Shown: positions 1-13,965 of the stretch, piece after piece
Numbering within the stretch: position 1 is the stretch's first letter
Layout of the letters: every line of letters starts with the position of its first letter
Source: Larus michahellis
Taxonomy: Eukaryota; Chordata; Aves; Charadriiformes; Laridae
NCBI RefSeq assembly: GCF_964199755.1
Contig: NC_133898.1
Span: 30,321,985-30,385,984 of the forward strand
Length of the DNA: 64,000 nucleotides
Reading direction: 5' to 3'
The notes under the pieces: model-generated
Told to the model about the DNA's origin: nothing
Databases searched by the model: none
What the model saw: the letters and a program-made list of their open reading frames with translations, nothing else
Program-made: the position numbers and the translations under genes

Positions 1-3000
1 GGCAAAACTCACAAAAAGAAGAAAGTAGCTGCTTGGAGGTTGTTTGAGCAGTAGATGCACCCTGGTGGTTTCTTTACCCCCACTTGTGTACTATTACTGG
101 TTATGCTCCAGTGGCACTTAGAAATGATGGTGCATTTCTGTGGAGCAGAAATGGTGCACAACAGAGCATTTGCCACCAAGGATGTATTTCAGACCAAACA
201 AAAGATGAATAAAGGAAGGACGGCAGTTAGAGAGGGCTGGCCAGGGGACATGGCACCCTAAAGCACGTGTCTCCTGACTGACCATACACCTCACCTTTGG
301 AGATGCGTGTCAGACTCTGGATTCTCCTGAACTCTGAGGGAATTTGAGTGTAGAGGGCTTATACCTATGATAGCTCAGGTCAGAGTCTGACCCTCCCCAC
401 CTCATGTAATTGAGCAGATGATGCTCCTGCCCGGCTTAGCCTACACAACACCAGTTTGCTCATGTTGCTAATAAAGGTCCGGTTTGGATTAGCACACAGG
501 GCTAGGTGATCAGGAAGGAAAAGAAATGCAACCATACAGCCCTTTGGTAGGCAGGATAATAATCATTACTCACTAACAAGGATCTTGCCACTGTAAAGAA
601 TAAGTGTAATTGAACAACGTGCTGAAACGCCATAAGGCGGGAGCACAGAGCCACGTAAGAGAGCAAAAGAAAGCAGAACTGGTGAACAACATAAATATTA
701 TTGGTTTTCAGAGTTTTGAAATGTTCTTAGGAGACCTGTCAGCATATCTTAGGTGACTAGAGAAAGGTGGGGGGACAGCTTCTACGGAGGCTCAGGGCAG
801 CACAGCCTGTTCTCCTGCTGACCTGAGAGCCCTTGGTGGGAATCTGGCAGCTGCGAGCACTGAGCGAGTGCAGGCTGAAGGCCTGGAGAGCCACCAGGGC
901 CAGCTGCAGGTCAGAGGAGCACTGCTGGGCACACAGCTGGGGTGCAGGGTGGAGGGTGCTCCAACATGAATGCTGTACGCCGGTCCCTTCTGCCAAAGCA
1001 GCAAGGGCCATGGGAGATAAGCTGTAAGTCCTGTGAAGAGGAATTACAGTAGTCAAGCTTGTGTCATGAGTGCACGTATTTCTGCTGAGAGACCCTGATA
1101 GGATCTAAGGAAGGGATAACGGGAGAGGAATACCTTTGAGCCACATGAGCTCTCTCTCTTGGGCTTTCCTGGGAAAGGAGGGGCTAAGAGGGCTGTGGAG
1201 GCTTGCCTTCTGCATCCACCTCCACCCTATCCCTGCCAGGAGGAAGTTGGAGAGGAAAGAGGGGATTTTCATCCTGCTAGCATCTGCCAAGCACTACATC
1301 TTTGCTATAATTTGGGCTAAGCACAAAGAATGCCTGATTCACCTGGGAGTTTCCTGCTCCCAGTGTAAATCACAGAGCAAGAGACATACAGCTGGGTACT
1401 AACCTACACCCTTCCCTCAGCCTAATGTGGGAACAACCCCTACTAGTAGTTTTGTTTGTGTATTTAATCACAAGTTCATTTACTACTGGGGACTGGTGCT
1501 GTCACCTGAGCCTTCTGGGAGTGATTCCAAAGAAAGTGGGAACGCACCTCTGTCCGTCAAGCTGGAGCCCACTGAAACTGAGATGTAGTAGCTCAGCTAA
1601 TCTCTGTGGAGAGGATGGGCTTGGGCCCTGGAGAGGACCCACCTTCTTGATCTCCTCCTGGCTGATGAATGCCATCTGTGCCCCCTCCCTAAGGTAGGCT
1701 GCCTGATTTGGGAATCCATGCCCAGGCTCCATCCTTGGGGCTGCCTGGCCAGGGAGAGCTGCTCTCTCCTTGGCTTGGTTTCCATACATTTTTGGGCATC
1801 CCAAAGGACCTCATGCCAGTGTGTTCAGCCAGTCTGAGGGTGACTGAAATTGCACAGTGTTTAAAAGTAAAATTATTTGTTGCTACACAAACCTAACTAA
1901 ATGCACACTTATTGTGCTATGTATTGTTTTTAAGCAAAGCTATTCTTACAATCACATTAATTGACAATTAAAAGTTTATATATGTAAATCTAGCCAAAGA
2001 TACGAATGTTGCTGCTTGATTATAATGACGAAGTGCAAAAAGAAAGAAAAAAAAAATAGTAGTTCTCTTTGTTCTGCCTTTGTTACCTGAAGTAAGAACC
2101 TGGTTTAATCAGTTAACCATTATCCTACACTTCAGAATAATGCTGCTAAAAATGAAACATAAAATTAGCCTGTCATTTTTCTGTCGCTCACTTGAGATTC
2201 AAGCTGTCCTTCTGCAAGGCTTTTAATTTCCATTAAAATGCCTTGCGGCAGGTGCATGGAATTTCAGGAGCAGCAGCAGCAATCAACCCCAAACTGGTCC
2301 AGCCCTCACCTCCTTCAAGCATGCCCTGCCTGGCACGGCTGTCCTGCTCACTGCTCACTCAGAGGGAAATTTGGCTTCTCCTCCCTCCCCACAAAGACCC
2401 TCTTGTAGCAAATCCGACCAAGAGCGCAGCCCCACTCTCCTGTCTGCATGCCCAAACTGTGCTCCATGAGATGCTCATCCCTTCCCTGCTGTGCCAGGGA
2501 GGTTCCATGGTTACTCTGTGACCCTGGCATGGACAAGTGGGGCCAGTGACCTGCCCCAGCACAGACCTTCACACCAGCCAGAGAGCCAAGGTGGCTGTGT
2601 GGCTGCACTGCTATGTGCTGGTGTTGGGAAAGGGGGGACAGCTAGGAGGGTGGGAACTTTGTGATGCCAGTGGGAACCTGTTTTAATCTGTGGCAGCGAG
2701 CCAGGGGAGGAGCCCAGATGTGAGCAAGAGCGATCTCCTCTCCTTCACAGCAAGTCTCTGGTGCTTGGATGAAGCTGGACTTGTTCAGATGGCACAAAGA
2801 CCAGCTCTGGAGAGACCCCAAGCATCTGCACAAGAGGGCCAGAATGAGAAAGACAGGTGGTTTTGGCATGTGGCATAAGGAACCATCCTAGTCCGGTGAA
2901 GGCGAGAGTCTCTGGCAGGTCAGCTCGAAGGCAGCACCACCCTGCTAATGCCAGCGAGAGTCCCTCCGGAGACACAGTGCTGTGATTTCTGCCGCAGGCA

Positions 3001-6000
3001 GAGAGTCCTGTCAGGTTTTGCAGCACATCAGAGGTTACGAGTGTGCTCTAATGGCTAGGAGGCAGTGTCATTTGGGTAGTAATACACATTCGCATTTGGT
3101 TTGGCTATTTTGGTGCTGGAGGAAGTTTTTTCTCTACTGGATCATGAAGAGGTCCATACTGCTCCCACCTGTTTGAACGGAGTGTCTATAATCAATCGGC
3201 CAGGCAAACTGGCTAAACTCCCTCTGAGATTCTGCTCCTTTGGTGGTTTGCCTGTCCTGAGCTTCTCAGTTTTATCTTTGAGCCATCAGGATCAAATGGA
3301 GAATTTTTAAAAGCCTGAGGAGAGTCTAGAAGTGAATTTGTTTCTAGTTTTATCTGGAGGACAGGTTTTTTGGCCCTAGTGATGTGATGTATAGATATTT
3401 CAACCTGGGGAGGAAAAGCAAGGCCAAGCGAGGTCTAGAAACTACTGGTGAAATCCTAAAATTAGCATTAAGCAGAGGGACTGTCTGAAAAATCAGAGTT
3501 GCAGACTGTGGATGGAAGAAATACAACTGAGAGACTGGGAATTTGCATCAGGCAAAGTGCTTCGGCTGGCTTTGGGCAGGGCCTGTGCGTCAGCTGCGCA
3601 CCAGCCAACACACACACAGAGTCCTCCAGCTAAAGGACAGACCGATGGCAAAGACAAACAGTATTTGCCATCCCATCAACCCCTTCCAGATCAGTGCTCG
3701 AAGACATGACATTAATACCCAGATACAGAGAAGTTCAGGCACAGTCGGTGCCTGGTGATGAAATCTGAGCTAAGTTGTTTCTATCAGTTCAAGTTAAATA
3801 GCTGGTTACAGGCTCAAAGGTAACTGTAAGCCAGGGTATTTACCAGTGGGGGAAGCAGGCTGTGGGAGGAAGAGATATCTTGGTGCTTACACCTGCCGCA
3901 TTCAGAATAAGCAATAGAAATTTCAAAATAGCTAAAAGCCTGCCCGTGGTGCAGGGGGAGCATACATGTTCTTGTAGTAAAACTGCCCTGCTTCTAGTAA
4001 TGTGGTCTCTGTTCCTTTCCATTTAAAAGTTCTCATGTGCCTCTGGTGCTGCCGACAGGGAGTGCTGGCCAGGGCCAGCTCCTTCCTCCAGCTCTATGCA
4101 GTGGCTCACTTTTGACCTGTTGTATTTGGTGGGCTTTGTTTTTTCAGCAGAAACTGTCAATCACGTTAAGAGGTCATCAAGATTTGGAACTGGTTTGCTT
4201 ATTGCCACCTCTAACCAGAGTTACATCGGGAAAGGCTGCACGTTCCTTAGCCCTGCCTGGTTCCTACCCAGGAAGAGAAGTCAGCACTCCTGGCAGCTCA
4301 CCTCTGCTTGCAGAGATCAGCCCACGCTTGATCCCAAACTCCCTTGGAGTGCAGGGAGCTCAGCTCGTCTTTGGTTTGATAGCTATTTTCCTTTCAAAGG
4401 CGGCAGTGACTGCAGTTGAAAGGCATTGGTTTCTAAAATAGCCCCCTCCCCCTTGAAAATACAGTTTTTAACTTTCTCAGAGAGCCTTGAAACTTCTGCT
4501 ACAGTCACAGGAAGAAAAGCAGTGATGTTAGGGATGAATGAATGAATGAAATGTGCCTTATCCACTGCTGAAGTTCATCTGTGCTCAGAGCTGTCACACC
4601 TGGGACTCCCCGGCCAGCCCATCGCAAGCCTTTGGGGTAAGCAGTGACTCATTCCCCTCATTCTGCTTTTTACACCTCCACACATCTGCCTGTGTTTTCA
4701 GAGTTGCACTCCAGTGAGAATAACAGTTTGTTTACTCAGTGAAGGCAACATTACTGGTGCCTCAAAAAGATCTGGATGGTCCTGTTGTGGTGAACGGCAT
4801 CGGCATTTTCCAAAATTATCTGAATTTGTTTTGGTATGCTGTCAGAAATAATTATAAAGAAATAAAAGGAGGGTTCTTCTCAGTAATTGTGGTTTGACAC
4901 AGGAGGAGCTGGAATTTGCATCCCTGTTGCTTTCAAGTTGCTGAGATCCTCTTTGACCATCCTGTTACTCTGCAGCAGCGGGACCTGGGTTAGTACGTGA
5001 TCATGTTCCCCAGAAAAACATTTGGGAGGAGAGGCTTTGTGTTCGCAGAACCCAGAGAGACTGAGATGCCAGAGGAAGGACATTTCCTTTGTATTTCCCT
5101 GTGACTTTAATCATGACTTCCAGGTAACAGGTCCCTGCCAAAGGCCAGGGAGATACAAGACAGCTTTGCATTAACTCACGTGCCAGAGAGACCAGGGCTC
5201 ACCTGCCAGCTTGAGCCGACGGGGATCCTTGCAAGAGGGATGCAGGTAACTCCCAGTGTGTTAGTGGTCCCCTTGCAGACCCTGGTGAGTTGCTGCTGGT
5301 GTCCTGTCCTCCAGGCAGCAGATGCAGTTGTGCACAGGAGCCACTTTACGCACAGACAGCTTCATTAGACCAAGCTGAGCTCTTAATATGCAGCAAGGCA
5401 GTGGCCTTGGCTCCAGCGGAGTTTCAGCCGTCTGCAGCAGAGACAAAGTCTCCTCTCAGGACCAGCGCCTGGTGTAAATTCCTTGCAGCCAGTGTGCAGA
5501 GTGAAAGGAGGGCTTGGCTTTCCACAACCATTTTTCTGAAGCAACCCACACACTCAACTTGGGGCAATGCCTGAGTAGATGCCTAATCTGAAACCTGCTA
5601 GTAAAACAAGAGGAGCACTGTTTTTTTTAACTTTAAAGATATTGGACCATTTTATAGTTGAGCATCTTTTACTTCAGAGTCAGTAGCTTCCTCTTTTTGT
5701 TTCCTTATTGCACACTTACTAAAACCAGACTTCTGTGACCCTTATATTTTGTCCCCTTCAAGATGGTTACTAAATACGTGTTTAAAAACCCCAGGTGTGT
5801 GTATCCGCAGGTTTGTGCGTGGCAGGGCAAGTGGGAGTGAGAAGTGGTAATAGAGGACAGCAGGAGCTCTTGATTTCCTGCTCTTTCTATTGCTTTCAGA
5901 CACCTCTAAAACAAGGTGCTCCACAGCCATGCAGTGCAATCTGCAACGATGAGACTGCACTCTATCTTTGTCATTACAATTTCTTTCTTTTTTTTTTTTT

Positions 6001-9000
6001 TTATTCTGACCTGAAAGTCTAATCCCTGCCTCCGTGCCTTGCTGTCATTCAGTTCCTGAAGCACAACTCCTGACTCCTGTAGTGCCAGAAATATAGTTTA
6101 CCCTGTGACACGAGGTCTTATTCCTCAACCCAAAGCCTAAATGAGAGGATAGCTTAATGTAAGTAATCAGCTCCCAAAACTGTTGTGTGGAACGTTCGTG
6201 CATCTTCCCCCTTTCCTAGACACGTCCATCATTAAATCATCCCAAAGCATGCTAAGATTGCACACACACATGTTCATCCTATTAGAAGAATAATCGCTCA
6301 TTACAGATTCCAGGACTCCACACTTCTCAGGCACGAGGTAAGCAACATGCCGGGCGCCAGCTGCGCACAGACTGTCATCCCTCACATCGCACATCACATG
6401 CTATGCACTGGTTGACCTCTGCCAAAACATTACCCCAGCAGTCACGCCACATTTGGCTGTGTAAGGGGTGCCAGTGCCCTCAGCCAAGCAGAAGACCGTA
6501 GCATTGCATCTGTTAAGTGCAGGCTCAGAGAAATGGCCGGATCCTTGACTGCCATAAATTGTTAGGGATGTCTTAACCTCAGAGGAGCTACCTGCATTTG
6601 CAGTGCATAATCACCATTTAGGAATCTGGGCCGTTAACGAGACAGATGGTCTTAATCCTCTTCTTATTGGATAGTTGTGCACATCACAAGTAAGACTTAT
6701 TGGACTGTTATGGGCAATCAGCAGAGACCTCAAGGACTAAGTGTCAGTGGAAATTGAATGATTGCCGCCTCTGCAGCTGGTCCCTTCCAGCCAGGTTGGA
6801 GCAGATGGCAGGCGAGAAGCTCTCCGTATGGTACCTGTTCGGTCACTGAAAAGAAGACCAGTTCTCAGGATAGTTACAGCTTCTGTAAAGAATAAATAAA
6901 CCACCCACTGAGCTGAATAATAGTTCCAATAGCCAGGAAACACCTTAAAGAATAAATATGCAGGTAAAGCCTGTCACAGAGCCATCTGAATCATGATGCC
7001 AAAACCCTGTGAGAGTTGACCAATGTGTTTCTGCTGAAAACTGCACTCCTTGCTGGTGTTATGATTTCATTACAGTTGGTATCATAACTCAAAAATGCAT
7101 TTATCTGTCTTTGTCAAGCACCAGTATGGCATGACAGGGGAAAAAGAAAGAAGTGCTGTTGTATAAGCTCATTGAACACTTCAGCTTATCACAACTCAGT
7201 CTTTCTTTCTTCTTCCTCTTATGCTACTGCCTCAGCTGTTTTTGAGTGCTGGTGTCATAGTGCCCATGGGTGCCCACCTCCACCTTCCAGCTTTCTCTTG
7301 GTAGCATACAATGAACATCAGTCCAATGCCAAGGGGCTCGCCCCATGAGTCAGTGTGATCTTTTGGCCACTCTTTGTGGCCCTTTTCAAATCCATAGCAA
7401 AGCCTTTCAGTAGAGGTAATGAATTATTCTGCAGAGGCCAGGCAGTTTCTGGAACGCTGGACTCAGACATCACAGAACTAATCCTCCTGTAGACCCGTCA
7501 CTGAAAACACATCAGTGTTTCTCCCCTTCAGCTTCCTTGCACTTCAGCTGCTGGTACAGGACCGGGTTCATTCTGGCTGAGCTGTGTTTCATGAATCATG
7601 GCAAGCCACTGCCACTGCCGAAACACAGGTCACTCGTCTGAGCCAGCATCCCCCATGTTCGTGCAGCTCCTTCAGAGACCACCACAACCAGGATGGTTTG
7701 CTTTCTGGTACAAACTAATAGCGACTGGAAGGAGAGCTGAGATGGCAGCAGCCCTTCTGCTTTGAATGCTGTCCCTATTAAAAGCACTCAGACTGTCACA
7801 GAAAGACGGTCGCTGCCTGCGGGAAGCTGTGCTGGCCTCTGCTCTCAAAATGAATGTGGCCTTTCTCTCCAGACCCCAGGCATTGGAAATGGGGAGTGCT
7901 GAGAGCAACCCGCTTGGAGACTGAACGGGGAACAGTACCCACTGCTGCACTTCAAACCTCTTTGTCCTCTGTAAGTCCATAGACAGCCCAAGTGAGTATG
8001 GTGGGACAGAGACTGCCTTTTTACAGATAATTAATTAAAGGCAATGTTGAACGGAGGTGTTCAGTATTTTTTTGCTAACTTCTGTGAGGGAATGGCTCGT
8101 CTTTCCTTGATATAAGGGGGTGGACAGCTTTTGCATATGAAAAGAACTTCTTGCTTCCACACTTTCTCTCCAGACTGCCTCTGCTCTTGCTCGCAGAACT
8201 GCCTGATCACCCAGTCCTCAGCTTTTTGGCAGCTCCAGTCCCTTTAGTTCAACAAATGACCCACCTACTAAACTGGTATTTTCCACACTGGGCCTAACTT
8301 TCTGACATCCTTCATGTTCTGGGATTTCCTGGTAGATAAGGGACACAGGGAGCTCAGTACCTCACAAAATCAGAGCCTGCATATTCTGAATTTTCTTCCT
8401 GAGACACTAATCATAGACAAGAAACAAAATTCTGTGGAACAGTGGCTGTGATTTGCCTGGCTCATCTACAGGGAGGAAATCTTCAATAAAGTCAGTATTG
8501 GTTCCCGTTTGTCCCTTCAAGTTTATGCAGATAATCAGGATCAAATCTCACTCTGAATTTGTGAACAGGTTATGGCTTCAGCTTGAGAGGACACATGCCA
8601 TGTACGTCAGAGGAATTATATATACATATATATATATGTCTAAAAGGGTGGCCTGGGAGTTAGAGCTGGCCCTGATTGCCTTTGTTTCACAAAAAGACAG
8701 TGCTTTGGGGGACATATTTCTCTGCTTTTCTTGCAACGTTGTGCATTAATGATATTCCTCAAGCTAAGAATAGATAGTCTTCATCTTGATGGCTGTTTAA
8801 ACAGCATGGACCAGAACAGCAAACCTTAGGAATATGCAGGCCAGATCCTGATCTCGGCTGCACAGACTTCTGTGCAGCAATTTGAAAGTTAATGATGCAC
8901 TAGGGACACTGTGGTGTAGATGAAGTACCGTAACAAAGAAATGCTGGTTGAAAAACCACCTTCAGAGCTCTCTCTGGTTCCTTTATCTCAGTGTAGAAGG

Positions 9001-9149
9001 TAATTTCAAATAAGAGCCCACAGGGATTTTCTATAAGCATGGCTCTACTGGATATTTTTCTTAGTGTCCAGTGGAACCGACTGGAGAATACATTTATATC
9101 ATTTTTCAATGACCTTCTTGCCAGAAAGGACTGAAAGCACCTGGAGTAG
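1..9149. other. Intergenic stretch, no gene recognised
   Basis: No open frame here exceeds 134 codons and none resembles a protein family I know; codon content looks random and frames on both strands are equally open. Small simple repeats are present: a (GAAT)n patch near 4535-4549, a T run near 5988-6001 and an AT dinucleotide patch near 8619-8638. By synteny the left flank probably leads towards SLC30A1, but none of its exons can be seen. Confidence 0.6.
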
Positions 9150-9530
9150 GGCCTGAGTTAAAAATGATCGGGACTAACAGGGCATGTGGCCCAGAATGAA
9201 ATTCAGTAATGACGAAGGTGAAATGATATATTTAGGAATGTACTGTAGAACTATACAAGTAGCAGAAGTACTGCAAAATAAGACCCAGGGGTCACAGCAG
9301 TTCACAAGATAGATACAAGTCACAGGTATTCTACTGTGGCAGCTGTTCTCCCCATCTACTTGGTATAAGATGAGGACAAAGCAGGTTAATTTGTGTGAAG
9401 GAGAACTTACACTAGATATGAAGAAAAATGTTATGGTGAAACTTGCGAAGCACAGCGAAGAGAGGCCACAGGACCCCTGCCATCATGGGTTTAAGAATAG
9501 GTTAGATGAAGACCTGTCAGGGATGGCCGC
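9150..9530 (+). repeat. Old CR1-type LINE 3' remnant
   Basis: The stretch keeps decayed CR1 ORF2 vocabulary. Around 9198-9240 there are traces of the block that precedes the CR1 'hlGR' region. At 9487-9528 a frame reads FKNRLDEDLSGMA, which matches the end of many amniote CR1 ORF2 proteins (FKxRLDxxLxGM). Stops and frame changes break the coding sequence, so this is an ancient dead copy. Exact ends are uncertain, and subfamily assignment needs a RepeatMasker-type comparison. Confidence 0.6.
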
Positions 9531-10307
9531 CATGTTCTTTGTGCTGCCCCAGTGCTGGCGGTGGGTGAGGTGACCTCCTTGGTCCCTGCAGCTCTGTGCA
9601 CCTCAAGCCCGTACAACACCAGTCATATCTGCCCTGCAGCTTCTCCAGCAAAGTCCTTCTCCATGCTCGGTCCAGCCGATGAGCTGCGAAGGGGACACGC
9701 TGGGGAGGTGACACTGCTCACGCTGCTGCTGTGGGGCCTGGGAAGGTTGCTGACACCAGCCACTGCTGCTTGGAGGAGGCTTCACCACCACCAGTAGCCA
9801 CCTTCAACACCTGGGCTTCCACGGCACAGGGATGGGCAAGTCAGCACCATTTTGCTGGTCTCTCCTTGCTGTTTCACTGTGAGGCTTGGAGCTGATCCTG
9901 CCTTCACTTAGCAGAAAAGTGGGCCTTATTCTTAAATCCTTATTTGAGGGAACACACTTTCACCACACAAATAGTGCCCGAATGTCACTGTGCAGCAAGA
10001 ATAAGGCCTGGAGGGACAGCATTTTTATTTTGCGCACATCATGGGACAATTGCGCAGATTTGCTGAATTTCTCCATGTGGAAAAAGAGGTCATAAGAGGG
10101 GATTTCAGCCACCACATGCGTGTAAGGTCCTATGTGGACTTTACAAAAAGAAAAGGGAAAGTGACAGTCTTGTTGCCATATGTTAAGAAGAGACAAAAGA
10201 GCACTGACCGGGCTTTGAGGAAATAATTTAAGAGGATCGGATTTTGAAGCACTCATGTACACTTTGAACAGCTCCTTCTCTGCTAAAACCCAAGATTATT
10301 TCAGAAA

Positions 10308-10320
10308 GTTGCCAAGCAAC
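10308..10320. promoter_or_regulatory. RFX-type X-box sequence
   Basis: GTTGCCAAGCAAC is a near-perfect palindromic X-box (GTTGCC, one spacer base, then an AGCAAC half-site). RFX factors, which drive ciliary and some photoreceptor genes, bind such sites. It lies about 7.5 kb upstream of the CpG island that probably serves RD3. Binding is inferred from the motif only. Confidence 0.4.
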
Positions 10321-11039
10321 ACAGAGGCCATACATTGTAAAGACTATATAATCCAGACAGTTGCTTCTTAAAAAATGAAAACAGGATTTGAAGGACAGAT
10401 CATGAAAATCTTTCTTTTCTGAGCCTCTGTTGGGCTTCTTGTCCTTCTGCTCCTTTCACACACAGGACTCCCTCCCCTGCCCCTCATATTCCTTCCTTGC
10501 TTCATTTTCTGTATTGTGAAGAAGGAAAAAACACTGTGGTCAAAGAGACAACAAAAAAAAACTGTAAGAAGAGGCAAAATTAAGTGTGACAGCGTTGCAG
10601 TAAATAAGGAAACACCAGTTAAGTTAGACATTAGCAATGCAGTTTGTATTTGAGCATTTCCAAGTTGAGCTTGATAAATGCAGCCCAGCTCTGCACCATT
10701 TACATATCCCCCTTTGCCAAAAGGCACAAAGGTAGTTGCTGTAATGCTCACAGGAGAGGAAAAGGGTGAAAAGGAGATGGATTTAATGGTGCAGTTTTTA
10801 TCATTTTTTACTATTTTTGGCTCTACTCTCTGAGGGAGCTGGTGAACGAAAGGCTTTAAAGCAGCTGCCTGGCACTAATAATAATAAATGCTGGGGAAAT
10901 CCATAGCTTCTGTGTGCAGAGGGGTGGCAGGGACTTGCGCATAGCCCCCACCGTGCTGCTCCTTCATTTCTTTTCTGCAGGCTAAACTCTAGGAGCCCCT
11001 TTCTCTGCATTCTGCACCACACTCACTGTTTTCCCCGTG

Positions 11040-11290
11040 CCACTGCAAATGCCAAGTAATAATTGGGATACCTTCTTCTCTTTTGAAAATCTACATGTTT
11101 TAAACTTAGTTTTTCATAAACAGGTTGCTGGAAAAGTTGTCGACCTCTGAAATGCACTTAATCTTTGGACAAATAGACTTCAAATGGTGCGCTGTTGTCT
11201 AGCAACTATACTATAAACAGCCCTTCATTTGTCTCCTGTGGGTAATCACTGATTTCTCGGGGATTAAAGCTTAAGTAACACTCCAATCTA
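11040..11290. promoter_or_regulatory. Candidate distal regulatory element
   Basis: This stretch has no coding look but clusters recognisable sites: an X-box palindrome GTTGTCTAGCAAC at 11,194-11,206, a TTAATC core near 11,158, and GGATTA (the CRX/OTX core) at 11,260-11,265. An RFX site together with OTX-like cores would fit a photoreceptor enhancer for RD3, downstream on the same strand. This is inference from motifs; sequence conservation and retinal open chromatin are unknown to me. Confidence 0.3.
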
Positions 11291-13739
11291 GGTGCGTGCA
11301 TCAGACCATGGCGTATTACAGCAGATTACTCTTCCTAGTATACAGCTTGCTTAACCATTTAGAATCACAACACAAAACCGACGGCCACAGTGGTGAGAAA
11401 ATCAGCACCAGCTTGTCAAATAATTAATATTTTGAGTTATAATGTAGAACATTTTATTGGCAGGCTTAAAAAGATTTCTGTCATACAGAGGGGTGGGGTG
11501 GCAGATAAGCATCAAATTAGAAGATCTCATCTAGGCTGAGCCTGAGTTATTTCAAAGGTGTTTTGATAGATTCTGCCCAACAGCCTCTGCATGTTCTGTT
11601 GCACTTGCTGCCTCATGCCGCAGGTATGGAGTTTTCCCTTCCAGTGGTGTGCAGGACCATGCTGCAGTGAGATACTACACCTCACTTCTGGGCACAGAGG
11701 CTCCAGACTGATTGAACTGACTCTCTACGTGTTGTGAATACAGTTTATTAGATGCATCTGCTTCCATAGATCACGGTCTGCTTAAGAGACTGAAAACATG
11801 TGCTATTGCTAAATCACTACATTTAACACCTTCCCTGGTAAAGCTCCCCTGCGGCATGTACTGTGTTTGGTTGCGGATAGTCTCAGCGTAATGCTGGGTA
11901 ATGAATGGGGGTGGCCTGGGGCCGGCCATAAGGAAAGAGCAGTTGTTAGGTTGAATTTAAATGAAATTAAAAAAAAAATTAAAAAACCCACGGGCTCTAG
12001 ATTTAGAATAAATCTCAGCATTTGTGGGATTAGAGTTTCAAATGTTGACCTCCCACGCTGAAAGAAATACAGGTCTGTGGGTGGGTAATGCTACATATCT
12101 TACAGAAAACCAGCGTTTAACCGACGGAATTATATTCAAGACATTTATCTTAAGATTTACCTTAAGAATTCACATTTTAAAGAAAGCAAGTTTGATATGA
12201 TCTGAAAAACCAAGCTTGTGCTGGGGCTCCCTAGTTCCCCACCCTCCCCTTGCGATCCTACTTCAATGGCTTGTTTGTGACCTGCAAGCAGTGACTAAAA
12301 TCCCCCCTCGCCCCTCCAACACGCAGGCTCTCCAGGCTTTAAATACGCAGTCAGGAGGCAGCAGAAGCAACACACTCACCCTGTCCAAAACCTGGTGTGC
12401 AGGAATGGCTAAATTGTTGTGACTGTCCCCCACTTTTCCCAGCCCAGCTGAGCCGGAGCAGCTCTTGCAGCTTCTGCAGCAGCAGACCCCTCCGTCTGCA
12501 GGTTCAAGTAGGCAAAGTATGGGGAAAGCAGGGAGCAGCCTCCCTGAAGGGAAAGACCTTCCCAGGGCTGAGCTGGTGTGAAGGTTGCAGTACTCCAGCT
12601 TTCGTTACCAGCTGTGCCAAAAAGCATTTGATGCTTATGGCCAGTGTTTGAGTGCTTGGCAGTTTGGTGGAGCTGTGCAAGGGGCACCCCAGGTGCTGGG
12701 TTGAAGGTTACTTAGATACCAGTGCTTTCCACGCGCTGTGTGGGTGACCCAGGAAAGAATCCATGGATATAAGTGGTACCCCAGGGAATGTGGGCTTAAT
12801 TCCAATGCCCACAGCGTGCTCCCCTCTGAAACACCACCGTTTCAGAAACCTTTATTCTTAAGCAGCTGTTGGCAATGCAAAAGGGGTGATTCCACTTCCC
12901 TAACTGTGGGATGTAGGCTTTAAGGTCTTAGGACGTAATGACAGGGAGATTTTGTGCCCTGCATCTTTTCTTAAGTGTTTAAAAGAAGCTTTTGTTAGAC
13001 CCACTGAGGATACAGGCATCCTCTGGAGCTCTGTCTGCTTCGAAGTGGGAAGAGTTGGCGCAACTTTCTTTGGGAGGCACTACACAAACAGCGTGCTCTC
13101 ACCGGGACTTGTTTGAGTTTTCAGCTCTTGCCTCCAGAGGATCTTCTTTCTGTTGTGTCCTCCACTCTCAAATCCCCAAAGCAGTTTCATAAATACCCTT
13201 GTCTTCGTTCTTCCTACTGATGTCTCCTGGAGAGGATGTATCTGATAAAGCTAAATATTTCTTGCACAATACATTCCATAAAGCTTCAGTGATTTTATTA
13301 TGTTATACACTGTAGGGAGCAACAAATAGATTCCCTATATGCTCTGCATTTGCATGAAAAGAACCTACAGCATTATCATCCACCACCCCACTCCTCCATT
13401 TGGTTTTTTTTCCTGAATTTCCTTACAGGTCAGCTCAAATCCCTCCATTGATTTCCATAGACTCTGGAACAAACTCAGAGAATGGACAAAGTCTTAGTCC
13501 TGTTGAATTTAATGGCAAAATTTCTGTCGAACTGAATGGACCCAAAAGATCCAATTGAAAGCCCACTGGGACTAATGAAAATCTGTCAATTGCTGTCAGT
13601 TAGATCCACATCAAACAGCATAAGATAAAATAATGCATATTTGGGTAAGACAGAGGAAAAACCCCTGCAAATATGGTGTGAAAGCAGTTATGTCTCTAGG
13701 ACTAAAGGAATTTTCATCACATAATGAGAATCAATGCTT

Positions 13740-13965
13740 AACAAATTATTACCCCTGTAAAGGTGACATTATGGACTGTGTCAGCTTTTGACACGTGGTC
13801 ATTTTAAAAGCCAACAACCTTGATAATGTCCTTCAGAGATTACTGTTTGTTAATAGTGTACATTAGGAATCAAGCAATCATAGAGAGTGCAATTAAGTGC
13901 ATAATCACAGATATTTTTGACATCTGTCTACTTTTAGGCTCCATAGCATTTTTTTGTGTCTCCCC
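13740..13965. promoter_or_regulatory. Possible conserved noncoding element (weak)
   Basis: An AT-rich, repeat-free block with several homeodomain-like TAAT/ATTA cores and no open frame. Its texture resembles vertebrate conserved noncoding elements. Nothing more specific can be said without an alignment. Confidence 0.15.
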
